Positions 24,601-33,640 of a stretch of 64,000 nucleotides of DNA are shown here, one piece after another (the stretch's first letter is position 1; each line of letters opens with the position of its first letter). Source of the stretch: Macrotis lagotis (lineage: Eukaryota; Chordata; Mammalia; Peramelemorphia; Peramelidae). The translations under genes and the position numbers were made by a program. The stretch covers positions 223,041,489 to 223,105,488 of the forward strand of contig NC_133661.1 of assembly GCF_037893015.1 (NCBI RefSeq), written 5' to 3'. The notes below the pieces were generated by a model that saw nothing but the letters and a program-made list of their open reading frames with translations, was not told where the DNA came from and made no database searches.

Positions 24601-27600
24601 ACTGTCCTTGGAGTTTTTCTTGGTAAAGATACAGGAGGTTTAATACAAACACAGCTTAAGTGACATGTACAAACTCACAGTGTGTGAGGCTGGATTTGAT
24701 TTCAGGCCTTCCTGATTCCCAGCCCAGCACTCTATAGGCTGAGCTATCTATTGTGGAGTCAGTTACATCATTTAATAGTTTAAGTGAAGGATTTACTAAC
24801 AGTGGTTTTGTTTTAATTCATATGCAAATATATGAAGAATTTATAATTTTTGATTATGTGGGAGCCTCCCTCCATTATAAAGCTGATTATGTAACCCATC
24901 TTTTGTTAGATGTAAATCTTTGGAAATTCTCTGAAGTACCTAAGAAGGTAAGTAACTTGCCTAGGGTCGTAAAGCTGGGTCACTAGAAGGATTTGAACCC
25001 AATTTTTCATCATTCACCACCACAGCGGGCTGCCTGTCTTTAACTAATGTATAATCAATACTATGGCTATTCCAGGAAGGTACTATAGAAACCCTAGAAA
25101 GGTTAGGCATTAGTGCTAGATACCAGGAGATACAGGCTATACTAGACTGAAAGCTCTAGGAGAGCAAGGTCTCAGGCTTACCTAAATCTTTACTTATTCC
25201 ACTAGCTAGCACAGCACTTCTTACACTAAGGGATTTTTTAAAAATGATGAGTGAATGAATGATAGGCAGGATTATTGTAACTCCATCACAGAGGAAGATA
25301 CAGGAAGACTGATCTATTTTCCAATGAGAACCAATTGGATAAACATAAGATTTGTGTTCAAAGCCTGTTTTTTTTCTGTTTCCATCTTGCAGGGGAATTG
25401 AAGCCTGCCTCCAATGAGAAATCTGCTGAAGATGCCATTGAGTCTAAAGAGGAGACGAGCCTAGAAGAAAGAGAAGCCAAAGAGACCAACCTCAAGGAAA
25501 TCAGGGAGGAGTCTGAGACGAACAAGATCAGCAAGGCCTCTGAGGATGTGAGCTTGGATCATACCCTGGCCAGTGGACTGACCAAAGAGGAGCAAAAGCC
25601 CAGCGAAGATAGCAAGGAACAGCCCACTGATTCTCAGGAGCATCTGGATCTCAAAGAAGAGGAACAGAGTTCCAAGAGGGATGAGGAGGCAAATGGAGAG
25701 GAAGAGGAGGAGGAAGTTCATTTAGCCCAAGGGGGAAATAAAGAATCCTCAGATGAAGAAGGTCCCACTGGAGCATTCACTACCAGCTCAACCCTTGATG
25801 AGAATGAGGAGCCTCCAAGGGGAGACAGTATGTATGGCAGAGCCCTTGATAAGTGGCCTATAATCTAGGGAGACCATATGGTTGTATATTTGCTTGCTAT
25901 TGGGCACAAATAGGTGAAACCCTTTTCAATGAATTTGCAGTTGAAATTTAGGCTTGATTTGAATGTTTAAATAATGACTAGAGCTCTTATTTTGGTAGTA
26001 TTTTGCAGTTCATATATCACTTAAATCATAGCAATCTTATGGCCAAGTATTACTGTTCTGGGGCGGCTAGGTGGCGCAGTGGATAAAGCACCAGCCCTGG
26101 AGTCAGGAGTACCTGGGTTGATCTCAGTTAGTTAATAATTACCTAGCTGTGTAGCTTTGGGCAAGTTACTTAACCCTGTTTGCCTTGCAAAAACCCAAAA
26201 AAACAAAAACAAACCAAAAAAAACAAGTATTACTGTTCTCATTTTAGATCCAGAGAATTAACTAATTTATCCAAGTTCATCTAGGTATTAAGTTCATCTT
26301 GGTACTCTTTCCTCTACACCACATTGCCTCAAACAAAGTGGCATAAAGACCAAAGGAGAAGACATACATATCCCATTTCTCAATGGGTTATTGGGAAGAT
26401 CAAATGAAGTAATGTAAAGTGCTATGCATTTACATAAATATCAGTTACTTTTATTATTATTTCCACTAAAACACAATAGAAAGAATACTGGATTTGAAGT
26501 CAAAGGACAGGAGTTAAAATTATGGCTGTAGCACTTACTAGTGATGTGAGCCAGGGGCAAGGCAATAACTCTGGATCTCAGTTCTTCATCTATAAAGTGA
26601 GGGAGTTAGGATAGATGGGCTCTAAGGTCTCTTTGAGCTCATATTCTATGACATTATAAATGACTCACAAAAAGCCAGTGTTTAGAAAGCATTTTAATTC
26701 TTACAAATTGATTCTCTTACAATAACCATGAGGTAGTAGAAGTATTTCTGAACCCATTTCATGGATGAAGGAATGGAGATTCAGCAAGTGAAGTTACTTT
26801 CCTAATAAAGCTAATCAGGGTTAAAACTGTGGCTGGGAACCCTAAGTTTACAGACTCCAAGGTCAATGCTCTTCCTGGTACATGATGCAGTCTCAGAAAA
26901 TGAAACACGAATGCAAAAGGATGAAGAGTATACACAAAAAGTTGAAGAAATCAACAAAGCTGCCTAGATAAGGGCTTTAAGAATGCCATAGCTTATTGGG
27001 TGTGAGGAGTTAGGACGAGCAGCTATTGAGGGCTATAGTAGTCACTCAGGGAAGTTTCATGACAAAAGTAGGAGGGATTTGAGCCTTATGGAATAAAATA
27101 CAAAATTAAGGTAAAAGGTGGGCTGAGAACAGTGGAGATGGACATACCAGGTTGGAGAAATAATGGTAAGAATGGAGTGCAGTGGGAACCAGATTAACGT
27201 GAAGGCATTCAATCCACTGGTTGATTGAACTGTGAAAACAGAAAAGGGAATGTTGTTCAGTTGTTTCAAATGTGTTTGCCTCTTTTTGGCAGAGATACTA
27301 GAATAGTTTGCCTTTTCCTTCTCCAGCTCAATTTATAAATGAGGAAACTAAGGCAAGTAAGGTGAAGTGACTTGTCCAGGGTCACAGTTAGCAATTGTCT
27401 GAGGCCAAGTCTTCCTGGCTCCAGGCCCAGTGCTTTATCCACTCTGCCAACTAGCATTCCTATTTACTTGATGGCAGTTGTGGCATCCTGGAAAAGGCTT
27501 ACTGATCATGGAAATGAGAAGATTTGAGTCTAAATCTACCACTAGCTAGCTATTTAATTTTGGGCAAGTTCCATGTTTGTGCTGATCCTTGATTTCTTCA

Positions 27601-30600
27601 TTTATAAAATGAAAAATACATATAACTTGCATTCCTTATGTAATACAACTATTTTGAAGACAGTCTACTTTCGAGTCTGTACTTGCCAAACCACCTGATC
27701 AGAGCTGCTAAACATGACTTCCTTTAAAGGTTTTTCTTTTCTTTTTTTTCTCCTCTGGGTGTCCTAGGACTGGAACTCAAGTTTAACACCTCCAAATAGT
27801 TCTGAGGCCAAAGGAGAACCAAGAGAAAACTAAAAATAATCCACAAAATATCCCTGAAAATTCACAAAAATCTTCCAAATCTAAAAGGATTTTAGAACTT
27901 ATGTTAGCACACAAAACAAAATATTAGAGCTGGAAGAGATCTTAAGAATATAGATTATTAAAATATAAACTATTAATAACAATCCCTGCCATGTAAGTTA
28001 GTGCTGGAAAGGATTCTAAAATGTAAAACTGATAGCATTAGAAGTCACTAGCTGTATGACTCCAGACAAGTTACTTTACTTCTATGTCTCAGTTTCCTTT
28101 TCTGTAAAATGTGAGTTATATTAGGCCTTTCCTCCCACAATTATTAGGCCAATTAAATGACATTAAATGACATTAAAAGGCATTTAGCCTTATAGAAGGT
28201 ATTTAAATAAATTCTTGTTTCCTTTCCTTTAAAGGATTCTCCAGGGGTCTAAGAAAAGAGAAGATTATTTGTAGTTCAATTGGGTGGTAGTCCTAGTATG
28301 TCACTTCAATCTTCGCCAATTAGGAATAATACTGCTAAGTTTAGAATGAGGTTCAGCTCTAGCCTCAGTACTATTCAGTGCCCATGTTGCCCTCAGTTGT
28401 AGATAACGGTATCAGATAAAGGACCTAGAAGAGGACTCTCTACAAAACCTCACATTATCTGGTGAATAAATAAATAGGCCAGGAATAAGATTTTCTGCAG
28501 AGAGCTCATTTCCTTTGTTCTTTTCCATCAACTGCTCCAGGCCAACCAGAGGCACTGGATCTCCATGAAGAAGGGAAGGTCATGGAAGAGGAAGTTAGAT
28601 CCCAGGAAGAAAAGGGGCTGAGCCAACATTCTGAGGAAGACACAGCAGCCACTGAAGACATCTTCAGCCCAAGGGAGAGCAAGAGTCAGGAATTGGAGGA
28701 ACTCTCCAAAGAATGGGAGGACTCCAAGAGGTGGAACAAGATGGATGAGCTGGCCAGAGAGCTGACGGCAAAGAAGCGGATGGAGGAGAGCTACAGTGAG
28801 GAAGAGCCAGACCAGTCCATGAAACTCTCCTTCCGAACACACAAGTACGACTTTGGGAGTCCCTTGGGGCTACCAAGAAGAACCTGGAAAGCTCACTCCA
28901 GAGAGGACAGCATTGAGGCAGGCTTGCCTCTCTCTATCAGGGGTGACCCAGATGAGAAGAAGGAAGAGGAGGGAAGTGCTAACCGAAGGACAGAGGTGAG
29001 TATGTCAGTGGGGCATCTGGGAATGATCTTTTTTTGGGGGGGGGGAATAGAGGGAAAAAAAGACATGGTTGAAGAATAGTAGGCACTCATAAGCAAACAA
29101 ATGCAGAAACATTGATGCAGATGAAATCCACAGGATACAGAATCAGGATCTTGCAAGTTTGCGTATCAGTTCTGGCAAAAGTCATGTGACCCCAAATCAT
29201 AAAGCATAAGAGTGATGAAGCCCAGAGGACTCTGGTTTGAATTTTAGCTCTTCCACTTTGAATGTTTGTATGATCTGGAGCAAGTGCTCTTGGGTCTATG
29301 TCTTCTGTAAAATGATGGGGTTGGACTAAAGGATCATCAAGGTCCCTTCACTCTTAGGAGAGCCTTAAGCCATTTGTTGGGAGATTCTCTTCTTTGAGTG
29401 AGTGGGTTCATTCCCTAAGCAGGAAGATTTTGTCTCCCAATTCTAAGCTAATATTTTCAAGTTGAAGACTAGTTTGAAGACCTGCTCAGTAAAAACCTAG
29501 GACAGATCCAAATGAGGGTAGCCTCTATCCGACAGTCATCATAGGAATGATAAGGGCCTCAAGATGGCCTCAAGGCCATCTAGTCCAACCCCTTCACTTT
29601 TTTTTTTGCAAGGCAATGGGGTTAAGTGACTTGCCCGAGTCACACAGCTAACAAGTATTAATTGTCTGAGACCAGATTTGAACTCAGATCCTCCTGCCTC
29701 CAGGGCTAGTGCTCTATCCACTATTCCCTAAACCCTTCATTTTAAGAGAAGGAAACTGAGACAATTAAATTGTTGCTTTGTCTATGGTCAAATTAAGTGG
29801 CAAATTTGAGATTCAAACCATATCCTCTGACTCCAAATAACACAATACTATAATATTAATAATATTTATACGTTTCAAGCACTTTGATAAATACAAATAT
29901 CTCACTTAATCTTCACAACAACCCTGGCAGATGGGTTCTAGAAAACTAAGGCAAACAGGTTAAGTGATTTCCCAAAGTCACACAGCTGGTTAAATTTTTG
30001 AGGTGGTATTTGAACTCGGGCTTCTTGTCTCTAGGTCCAGAACTCTAACCCTTCCAAGGCCTAGTTGCCCCCTAACATTTCACTGTACCAATGCTACCCA
30101 CCTAGGAAGATTCAAAGTGTGGGAAAGGGAGTCTGGGCTAGAACGATCCTTCCTACAAGGTGAATTTCTAGGGAAAGAGGTCCTCGTTAGATGCTGATGT
30201 CAATGCTTTATGGTGCTGGGGGTTGACCCTATTCTAAAAGTAGTAGGGATTGGGGGTGAAAGAGCCTAAGCAAAGCCCAGAAACTGGAGAGAAGCAAAAC
30301 CCCACCAGATTCTAATATTTCAAGGGCATCTTGGCATCATTTATTAGCTGTGTAACCTGGGACCAGTCACTCAGCCTTTGGTACTTGGTTTCCTCATATG
30401 TAAAAGAAGATTGTTGAACACCATCTCTAAGGTCATTTCCAGTTCTGATCCATGAACTAGTTGGGCTCTCAGAGGGGTGATTCCTCAGCCCATGATGAAC
30501 AGTTGGGACCCACTCCAATTTCAGGCCAGGACATTCACACCTTGTTGGCATAAGCTTAGTCCCCAAAGGAGACAGAGAACAGAAGCTGTGTTAGAGGTAT

Positions 30601-32787
30601 TATCTTAACATTCCAATTTTTTTTTTAGGTTTTTGCAAGGCAAAAGTGGCTTGCCCAAGGCCACCCAGCTAGGTAATTATTGTCTGAGACCAGATTTGAA
30701 CCCAGGTACTCCTGACTCCAGGGCCAGTGCTTTATCCACTGCGCTACCTAGCCACCCCCAACATTCCAAATTCTAACCTGAGTTCCAGTCTATGTACTTC
30801 CAATGCATATAGTAGCTATGTGGCTCTAAAGGTTAAGTTATTTAATACCTCAGGGATCAGGGCAATTACCTGCTTTGGTAAAGTTCCTCATTAGGAGCAT
30901 TAGGAGTTAAAATAGGCTAGGCTTCATCAAAAAAAACAAACAAAAAAAACCCAACAAGTCATATCAGCTTGCAGAGAAAAGTCCTTCCCTTCAAGGCACA
31001 GCCTAGCCCTCCCTGATTACTTCTGCCCCTACTGCTCTTCAACACCTAGTAGAGGTGGCAGTGCCTTCTCACTGTCTCCCCAGACAGGCTAAGTTACTGG
31101 GGAATTATGGAAAAGAGGGCTTGGCCTTATTCTGCTTGACTCCACAGTAGGCTGCAATAGGACTGGGGTCATAGTCCTAATGAAAAGAATAACAGATTTG
31201 GAGTTGGAGAGTTTGGACTTCGACTCAGCTTGGCCACTTAAATCCCTTTATGGCTAGGTGTGGGTTACTTCACCCCAACTTAGTTTCTTCATCTGTAAAA
31301 AAAGGGACTTGAACTAGATGAACTCTGATATTCTTTTCAACTCTAAAATCCTCTGATCTGGAGTTAAACACAAGGAGGTACATTTTGATTTGAGTATGAG
31401 AAAGAAGTTCTAATGGGGTCATAGTTTCTGGTCCCAAGCTCTAGCCCCTGAAGGTCTTTCAAGGGATGTAACAGTTACTTGTCAGAATTTCTGTGAACGG
31501 AACTTGTGCTTCAGATGTGAGTTTAATTAGATGACCTCTGAAAGCTTAGAATCCAGTGCTCCAAACTCCCCTAGACAACAAGCAGACATCATAAGTTGGT
31601 TCCAAAACCTTGTTCCCTTCTCTGAACACTTTATAAACTTGAGTTTATAAACAGGGTAAAGTTGGAATGGGTCCCAACTGTTCCTCATGAGCTAAGGAAT
31701 CCATTTGCTGAAGCAGCTAGAATACCCTGACTTAAATATCTAGAAAATGCCCTTTTGGGAGCCCAGCTAGTTCATGGATCAGAACTGGAAATGACCTTTG
31801 TGCCTAGGGTCACAAAGCTAATGTCTGGAAGAGATTTTTTTTCCATTTTTTTATTAAAGATACTGAGTTTTAACCCCCCAATCTTACTTCCCTCCCCACA
31901 CCGAAAGCAATCTGTCAGTCTTTATTTTGTTTCTGGAAGAGATTTTAAGGCCATCAAGGCCTGTCTCCCCTTTATTTCAAACTTGCCCAGTCACACAGCT
32001 ATGGGATTTGAATCCAGGTCTTATTCAGAATTTTATCCCCTATACCAGAGGTGTCAAACGCAAAGTTCCAAGGGGTGGTGAACTAGATTAAAATATAATG
32101 GAAAATATTTAGCAAAATTAATATAACAATTTTAAAAAGCAATGTTGTCTAAGTTGCTACACCTTATGTATAGATCAGTGGCCCTGTTTTGAGTTTGACA
32201 CCACCTTTGGCTCTTCCCTAATGAGCTGTCTGCTTTCAAAGACGGTCACTTCCAGGTCCCAAAGTCCCCCTAATTTGTGAGGATTAGGGGGTCTATCATA
32301 TTAGTAGCCCGTGTTTCTATAATTCCTTGAAGTTTAAAAAGGGCTTATCTTAAAACAGCTCCATGTGGAGGGTAGCACAAATCATGTTAGCTACATTTTT
32401 TTTGATTTGCCCTGGGCCACCCATCTAGTTCAATATCAGAATTGAAATTCCATGCCAGGTCACTCATGACTTTAGGGTTAGTCACAAAAGGGGGGTCCAA
32501 ACATTGGTTCTACTCATTGTATACATATTTATGTATCATTTTGCTCTGGAAATGAGGCCACCATACCTATCTGACTGGTGAAATCAGTGTAACTATCTGG
32601 GGGCTGGACCAGATGACCCCTCAAAGCTCCTTCCAGTCACAGCATTTTACTAAAACCTACTTCCCTTCTATAAGGGATTTCTTTTTCCGCTTGTGTTTTC
32701 TAGGACCAAGAGCTGGAAAGTCTGGCAGCCATAGAGGCAGAGCTGGAGAAGGTCGCCCATAAACTCCATGAACTTCGGAGGGGCTGA
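9165..32787 (+). CDS. CHGA: Chromogranin A, eight exons, 443 residues
   Basis: Complete gene for the acidic secretory-granule protein and prohormone of endocrine and neuroendocrine cells. The protein binds calcium and catecholamines and drives granule formation in the regulated secretory pathway. The joined exons total 1332 nt with consistent GT-AG sites and phases, giving 443 residues (human 457). Seen in the product: a signal peptide (1-19, MSFPAFLLLLVSAMQGVIA) cleaved before LPVNSP, as in human; Cys35 and Cys56, the conserved disulfide loop with the human spacing; Arg-Gly-Asp at 61-63; a Lys95-Lys96 cleavage site closing vasostatin-I; a long Glu-rich middle (exon 6); WE-14 at 329-342 between Lys-Arg pairs; the catestatin region at 356-376 followed by Arg-Arg; and a C-terminal serpinin region (417-443) ending in Arg-Arg-Gly. 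The exon layout matches the human gene. The peptide regions in exon 7 have diverged, as described in the findings. Confidence 0.97.
9211..10290 (+). other. CHGA: CHGA intron 1
   Basis: No coding content is seen. The intron includes a strongly pyrimidine-rich stretch of about 270 nt (9605-9880) that produces spurious open frames. The acceptor is preceded by 'cttttctctttttttctag', a strong polypyrimidine tract. Confidence 0.85.
10291..10337 (+). CDS. CHGA: CHGA coding exon 2
   Basis: 47 nt that complete the signal peptide (VIA) and begin the mature protein with LPVNSPANKSDTK. The LPVNSP start is invariant in mammalian chromogranin A. The acceptor is TAG, the donor AAG|GTAAGG, and the exon ends on a codon boundary. 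Confidence 0.96.
12163..12360 (+). mobile_element. Degraded hAT-type MITE
   Basis: The left end 'caggagtccttatcctgggg' and right end 'ttagcacccctg' are imperfect inverted repeats of the hAT type (CAGGRGT...). The interior has phrases such as 'gatccataggattcaccaga' and 'atctatggcataatggg', which recur in mammalian hAT MITEs. No matching 8-bp target duplication is left, consistent with age. Confidence 0.5.
13215..13381 (+). repeat. CORE-SINE with exact 16-bp target duplication
   Basis: Head 'gggcagctaggtggtgcagt', B-box-like 'gggttcaaatcc', core 'cttgggcaagccacttaact' and tail 'ttgccttgcaaaaaaacc' with A-rich end. Flanking direct repeats GAGAATGGCTAAGTGG at 13199-13214 and 13382-13397 are identical. 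It sits inside CHGA intron 2 next to an old MIR. Confidence 0.92.
15075..15300 (-). repeat. CR1/L3-type LINE 3'-end relic, antisense
   Basis: Contains 'aagtggtcatccagccttgc', 'ggggaatacaccatctcata' and 'ttaggaagtttttcctta' in the order expected of an antisense CR1/L3 3' end, parallel to 1660-1905. Confidence 0.5.
16041..16130 (+). repeat. (CT)n microsatellite at the exon 3 acceptor
   Basis: About 38 CT units run almost uninterrupted, then pass into 'cctctctctccccccgcccc' and end 28 nt before CHGA exon 3. On the complementary strand this gives a spurious Arg-Glu repeat frame. The tract is effectively an extended polypyrimidine tract of the exon 3 splice acceptor. Confidence 0.95.
16158..16251 (+). 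CDS. CHGA: CHGA coding exon 3 (disulfide-loop exon)
   Basis: 94 nt encoding VMRCIVEVISDTLSKPSP... to ...CFETLRG. It carries both cysteines of the conserved loop (Cys35, Cys56), part of the vasostatin-I region needed for granule sorting. It is nearly identical to the human exon. The acceptor is CCCAG and the donor GAG|GTATTG. Confidence 0.97.
16346..16519 (-). repeat. CORE-SINE in CHGA intron 3, exact 16-bp target duplication
   Basis: Inverted SINE with a long left T/G-rich tail (tttgtttgtttgttttt), core 'cttgctcaaggccacatagc' and head complement 'ccacctagctgcccc'. Identical repeats TTTATCATTGCTTTTG flank it at 16330-16345 and 16520-16535. It occupies about a third of the 551-nt intron 3. Confidence 0.93.
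16803..16871 (+). CDS. CHGA: CHGA coding exon 4
   Basis: 69 nt encoding DERIISILRHQNLLKELQEL then AIQ. The aspartate completes the Arg-Gly-Asp triplet with exon 3. This amphipathic segment is the most conserved part of vasostatin-I. The acceptor is 'ctttttttacag'; the donor is AAG|GTATTT. Confidence 0.97.
17020..17170 (+). repeat. Degenerate internally repetitive element
   Basis: Short variants of 'agaacatggaattttagag' and 'gtcagacctgaaagg' recur about four times in 150 bp (roughly 30-40 bp period). Related strings appear at 8121-8210, 27895-28020 and 35755-35830. I do not recognise the family. Confidence 0.5.
18519..18745 (+). repeat. Mar-1-like SINE
   Basis: Head 'gggcagctatgtgagtgtgg', core 'cttggcaagtcacttaacc', then 'cctcagttttctcatctgga', 'gaattggcaaatcacttcaa' and the tail 'aaaggggtcatgaagaattg' followed by 'gatatgactgaaaaa'. 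The tail differs from the younger SINE type whose tail reads 'ttgccttgcaaaaa'. Confidence 0.75.
19071..19620 (+). mobile_element. hAT-type MITE split by SINE-derived insertion
   Basis: The left part (about 19071-19143) starts 'ggaggtgtcaaacatgcaga' and contains 'cagattaaaatgtaattta'. The right part (about 19527-19620) contains 'gtgacccctatttctatttg' and ends near 'gaatttgattctactgcc'. Both parts match the layout of the element at 32046-32207. The insert is bounded by near-identical 'agttaatcaaata' and 'agtaatcaaata' strings and contains SINE fragments. Confidence 0.55.
19384..19526 (+). repeat. CORE-SINE (inside the split hAT element)
   Basis: Head 'aggggtagctaggtggccca', B-box 'gagttcaaat', core 'ccttgggcaagtcacttaac' and tail 'ccccattgccttaacaaaaa'. 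Two short SINE fragments in opposite orientation sit upstream (+ at 19138-19158, - at 19159-19202). Confidence 0.8.
21606..21640 (+). repeat. (CA)n microsatellite
   Basis: About 17 perfect AC units in CHGA intron 4, preceded by 'tacatacatacagata'. Confidence 0.95.
22467..22568 (+). CDS. CHGA: CHGA coding exon 5
   Basis: 102 nt encoding GANERAQLQKKDKGFEDELS and then EVLEKQNNEKTTGK. The Lys-Lys pair (95-96) is the vasostatin-I processing site, and GFEDELSEVLE is nearly invariant in mammals. The acceptor is 'ccccaatctag'; the donor is AAGG|GTCAGT, a weaker donor (GTCAGT). Confidence 0.95.
23598..23787 (+). repeat. Mar-1-like SINE
   Basis: Contains 'cttgggcaagtcacttcacc', 'cctcatctgtaaaatgatct', 'accactccagtatcttta' and the tail 'gaggtcctgaagagtcagac'. 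Its last bases run directly into the head of the next SINE. Confidence 0.75.
23788..23937 (+). repeat. CORE-SINE
   Basis: Head 'cagctaggtggtgcagtaga', B-box 'gagttcaaatcc', core 'ccctgggcaagtcacttaat' and tail 'ttgccttgcaaaaacaacaa'. It begins at the very end of the preceding Mar-1-like SINE. Confidence 0.9.
25393..25827 (+). CDS. CHGA: CHGA coding exon 6 (acidic middle)
   Basis: 435 nt encoding residues 120-264. The segment is low in hydrophobic residues and very rich in Glu, Lys and Ser, with a run of six Glu before VHLAQGG; this is typical of the calcium-binding middle of chromogranin A. Sequence identity to human is low, but position, phase and composition agree. The acceptor is 'ccatcttgcag'; the donor is ACA|GTATGT. 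An antisense open frame at 25461-25721 is a shadow. Confidence 0.95.
25828..28540 (+). other. CHGA: CHGA intron 6, repeat-filled
   Basis: 2.7 kb without recognisable coding sequence. It holds one young SINE (26060-26223), inverted MIR-like copies (26690-26890, 27310-27455) and a degenerate repeat related to 17020-17170 (27895-28020). Confidence 0.8.
26060..26223 (+). repeat. Young CORE-SINE, exact 16-bp target duplication
   Basis: Starts 'ggggcggctaggtggcgcag' and ends in an A-rich tail of CAAAAACC-type units. Identical flanking repeats CAAGTATTACTGTTCT lie at 26044-26059 and 26224-26239. The B-box region carries a small deletion ('gggttgatctc' in place of 'gggttcaaatc'). Confidence 0.94.
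28541..28995 (+). CDS. CHGA: CHGA coding exon 7 (WE-14 and catestatin exon)
   Basis: 455 nt encoding residues 265-416. It contains LSKEWEDSKR (319-328), WE-14 (329-342, WNKMDELARELTAK), Lys-Arg (343-344), the catestatin core SMKLSFR (357-363), Arg-Arg (377-378), SREDSIEAGLPL (384-395) and EEEGSANRR (406-414). These are the best conserved processing landmarks of mammalian chromogranin A. The region aligned with the pancreastatin C-terminus (DIFSPRESKS) lacks the usual Gly-Lys amidation signal. The acceptor is 'actgctccag'; the donor is GAG|GTGAGT. Confidence 0.97.
29599..29728 (-). repeat. CORE-SINE, inverted
   Basis: Left poly-T then 'gcaaggcaatggggttaag', core 'cttgcccgagtcacacagct' and head complement 'tgctctatccactattccct'. 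The extreme head is eroded. Confidence 0.8.
30617..30759 (-). repeat. CORE-SINE, inverted, 10-bp target duplication
   Basis: Poly-T, 'aggtttttgcaaggcaaaag', core 'cttgcccaaggccacccagc' and head complement 'ctacctagccacccc'. Identical repeats AACATTCCAA at 30607-30616 and 30760-30769 flank it. Confidence 0.9.
32046..32207 (+). mobile_element. hAT-type MITE, degraded
   Basis: Left end 'cagaggtgtcaaacgcaaag' and right end 'gagtttgacaccacct' are inverted repeats (GGTGTCAAAC against GTTTGACACC). The AT-rich interior contains 'ctagattaaaatataatg' and 'caatgttgtctaagttgcta', the layout of an abundant mammalian hAT MITE. A target duplication is not clear. Confidence 0.6.
32704..32787 (+). CDS. CHGA: CHGA coding exon 8 (serpinin region and stop)
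   Basis: Encodes DQELESLAAIEAELEKVAHK then LHELRRG and TGA. This is the serpinin region; only a few residues differ from human (for example SLAAIE for SLSAIE). The acceptor is 'gtgttttctag'. Confidence 0.97.
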   Translation, partial: DQELESLAAIEAELEKVAHKLHELRRG

Positions 32788-33195
32788 AGGGTTGACTTCA
32801 GACCCCACAAAATGCCCAGAAATTACCCCTTTTCCTCACCTTGCCTTTTCACTTTCCAATTTGAATACTGATGGGCCAGGGTGGGGTTTGGGCAGGGAGA
32901 AAGTGCCCCCCCCCACTTGTGACACTGGTTGAATCGGTTTTTTCCCACTTCTTGAGTTTCTGTCCCCAAGTGTACTCCTTCCCCACTTCCAGGTCTCTTC
33001 ATGCCCTTTGTGTTTCCAAACACTTATCATTTTAAAACAAGACAGCTTTTCTAGAATGTTTTCCCATCACTGTTAGGTCCATTGAATACAACCGCAATAA
33101 CTTGTTCTCTTTGAATTAAAGTCAAAAACTATTGACTGTAATATATTCTATATAAAATTTATCTAAGGAAAAATAAAACTCCAATGAGCTCCCTG
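32788..33195 (+). other. CHGA: CHGA 3' untranslated region (approximate end)
   Basis: Short 3' UTR of about 400 nt, similar in size to that of the human gene. It contains a C-run near 32909 and 'ctttttctag'-like pyrimidine segments. The end is inferred from the polyadenylation signals. Confidence 0.7.
33115..33177 (+). terminator. CHGA: CHGA polyadenylation signals
   Basis: ATTAAA at 33115-33120 and AATAAA at 33172-33177. The second is followed within 40 nt by 'tgcttctttggactttctct', a plausible U-rich downstream element. Cleavage is expected near 33190-33200. Confidence 0.75.
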
Positions 33196-33640
33196 CTTCT
33201 TTGGACTTTCTCTTTATGGGCTATCTGTGGTATGAGTTAGAGAACCTGGAATTAGAATTAGAATGAGATGACTTCTCTAGTGCCCAGAGGGATAAAAATT
33301 AGGTATCTCTCAGGTTCTACTCTAGACCCTTGAATAATGTAGGAGACAATCAAAGGTTTGATCAGTACTGGTCCCAAGAGATGAGGTGGCATGTTTACAT
33401 AAAGGTCATGTCTTTCCTATAAGGTCTTGAGTATAGTAGCACTAACAATTCCTGTATAGAAAGGGCATGTACTAGATTGCATTTCTGAAGTTATGGGAAG
33501 AAATTTGCCTTTCTGCATCCAATCCTTGTCTGTATATGATCTCCAAGTTCCTTTCTAGCTCCAGATGCTCCAAGTTCTTTCTGTCCCTTTTCCTACTCTA
33601 AGGGAGGGAAAATTATTTACTAAAAATACCAAATGACTGT

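Larger units (their letters stand above)
22569..25392 (+). other. CHGA: CHGA intron 5, repeat-filled
   Basis: 2.8 kb without recognisable coding sequence. It contains two abutting SINEs (23598-23787 and 23788-23937), a CR1/L3-like 3' end in sense orientation (about 23945-24085), a MIR/SINE at 24280-24490 and further MIR-like pieces. Confidence 0.8.
28996..32703 (+). other. CHGA: CHGA intron 7, repeat-filled
   Basis: 3.7 kb without recognisable coding sequence. A run of about 12 Gs lies 40 nt after the donor. It contains inverted SINEs at 29599-29728 and 30617-30759, an inverted MIR at 29870-30072 and a hAT element at 32046-32207. Small open frames here are chance. Confidence 0.8.

Noticed and set aside
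25461-25721. Hydrophobic open frame antisense to CHGA exon 6
   Set aside because: Shadow of the Glu-rich exon; Glu codons read as Leu/Phe on the other strand.
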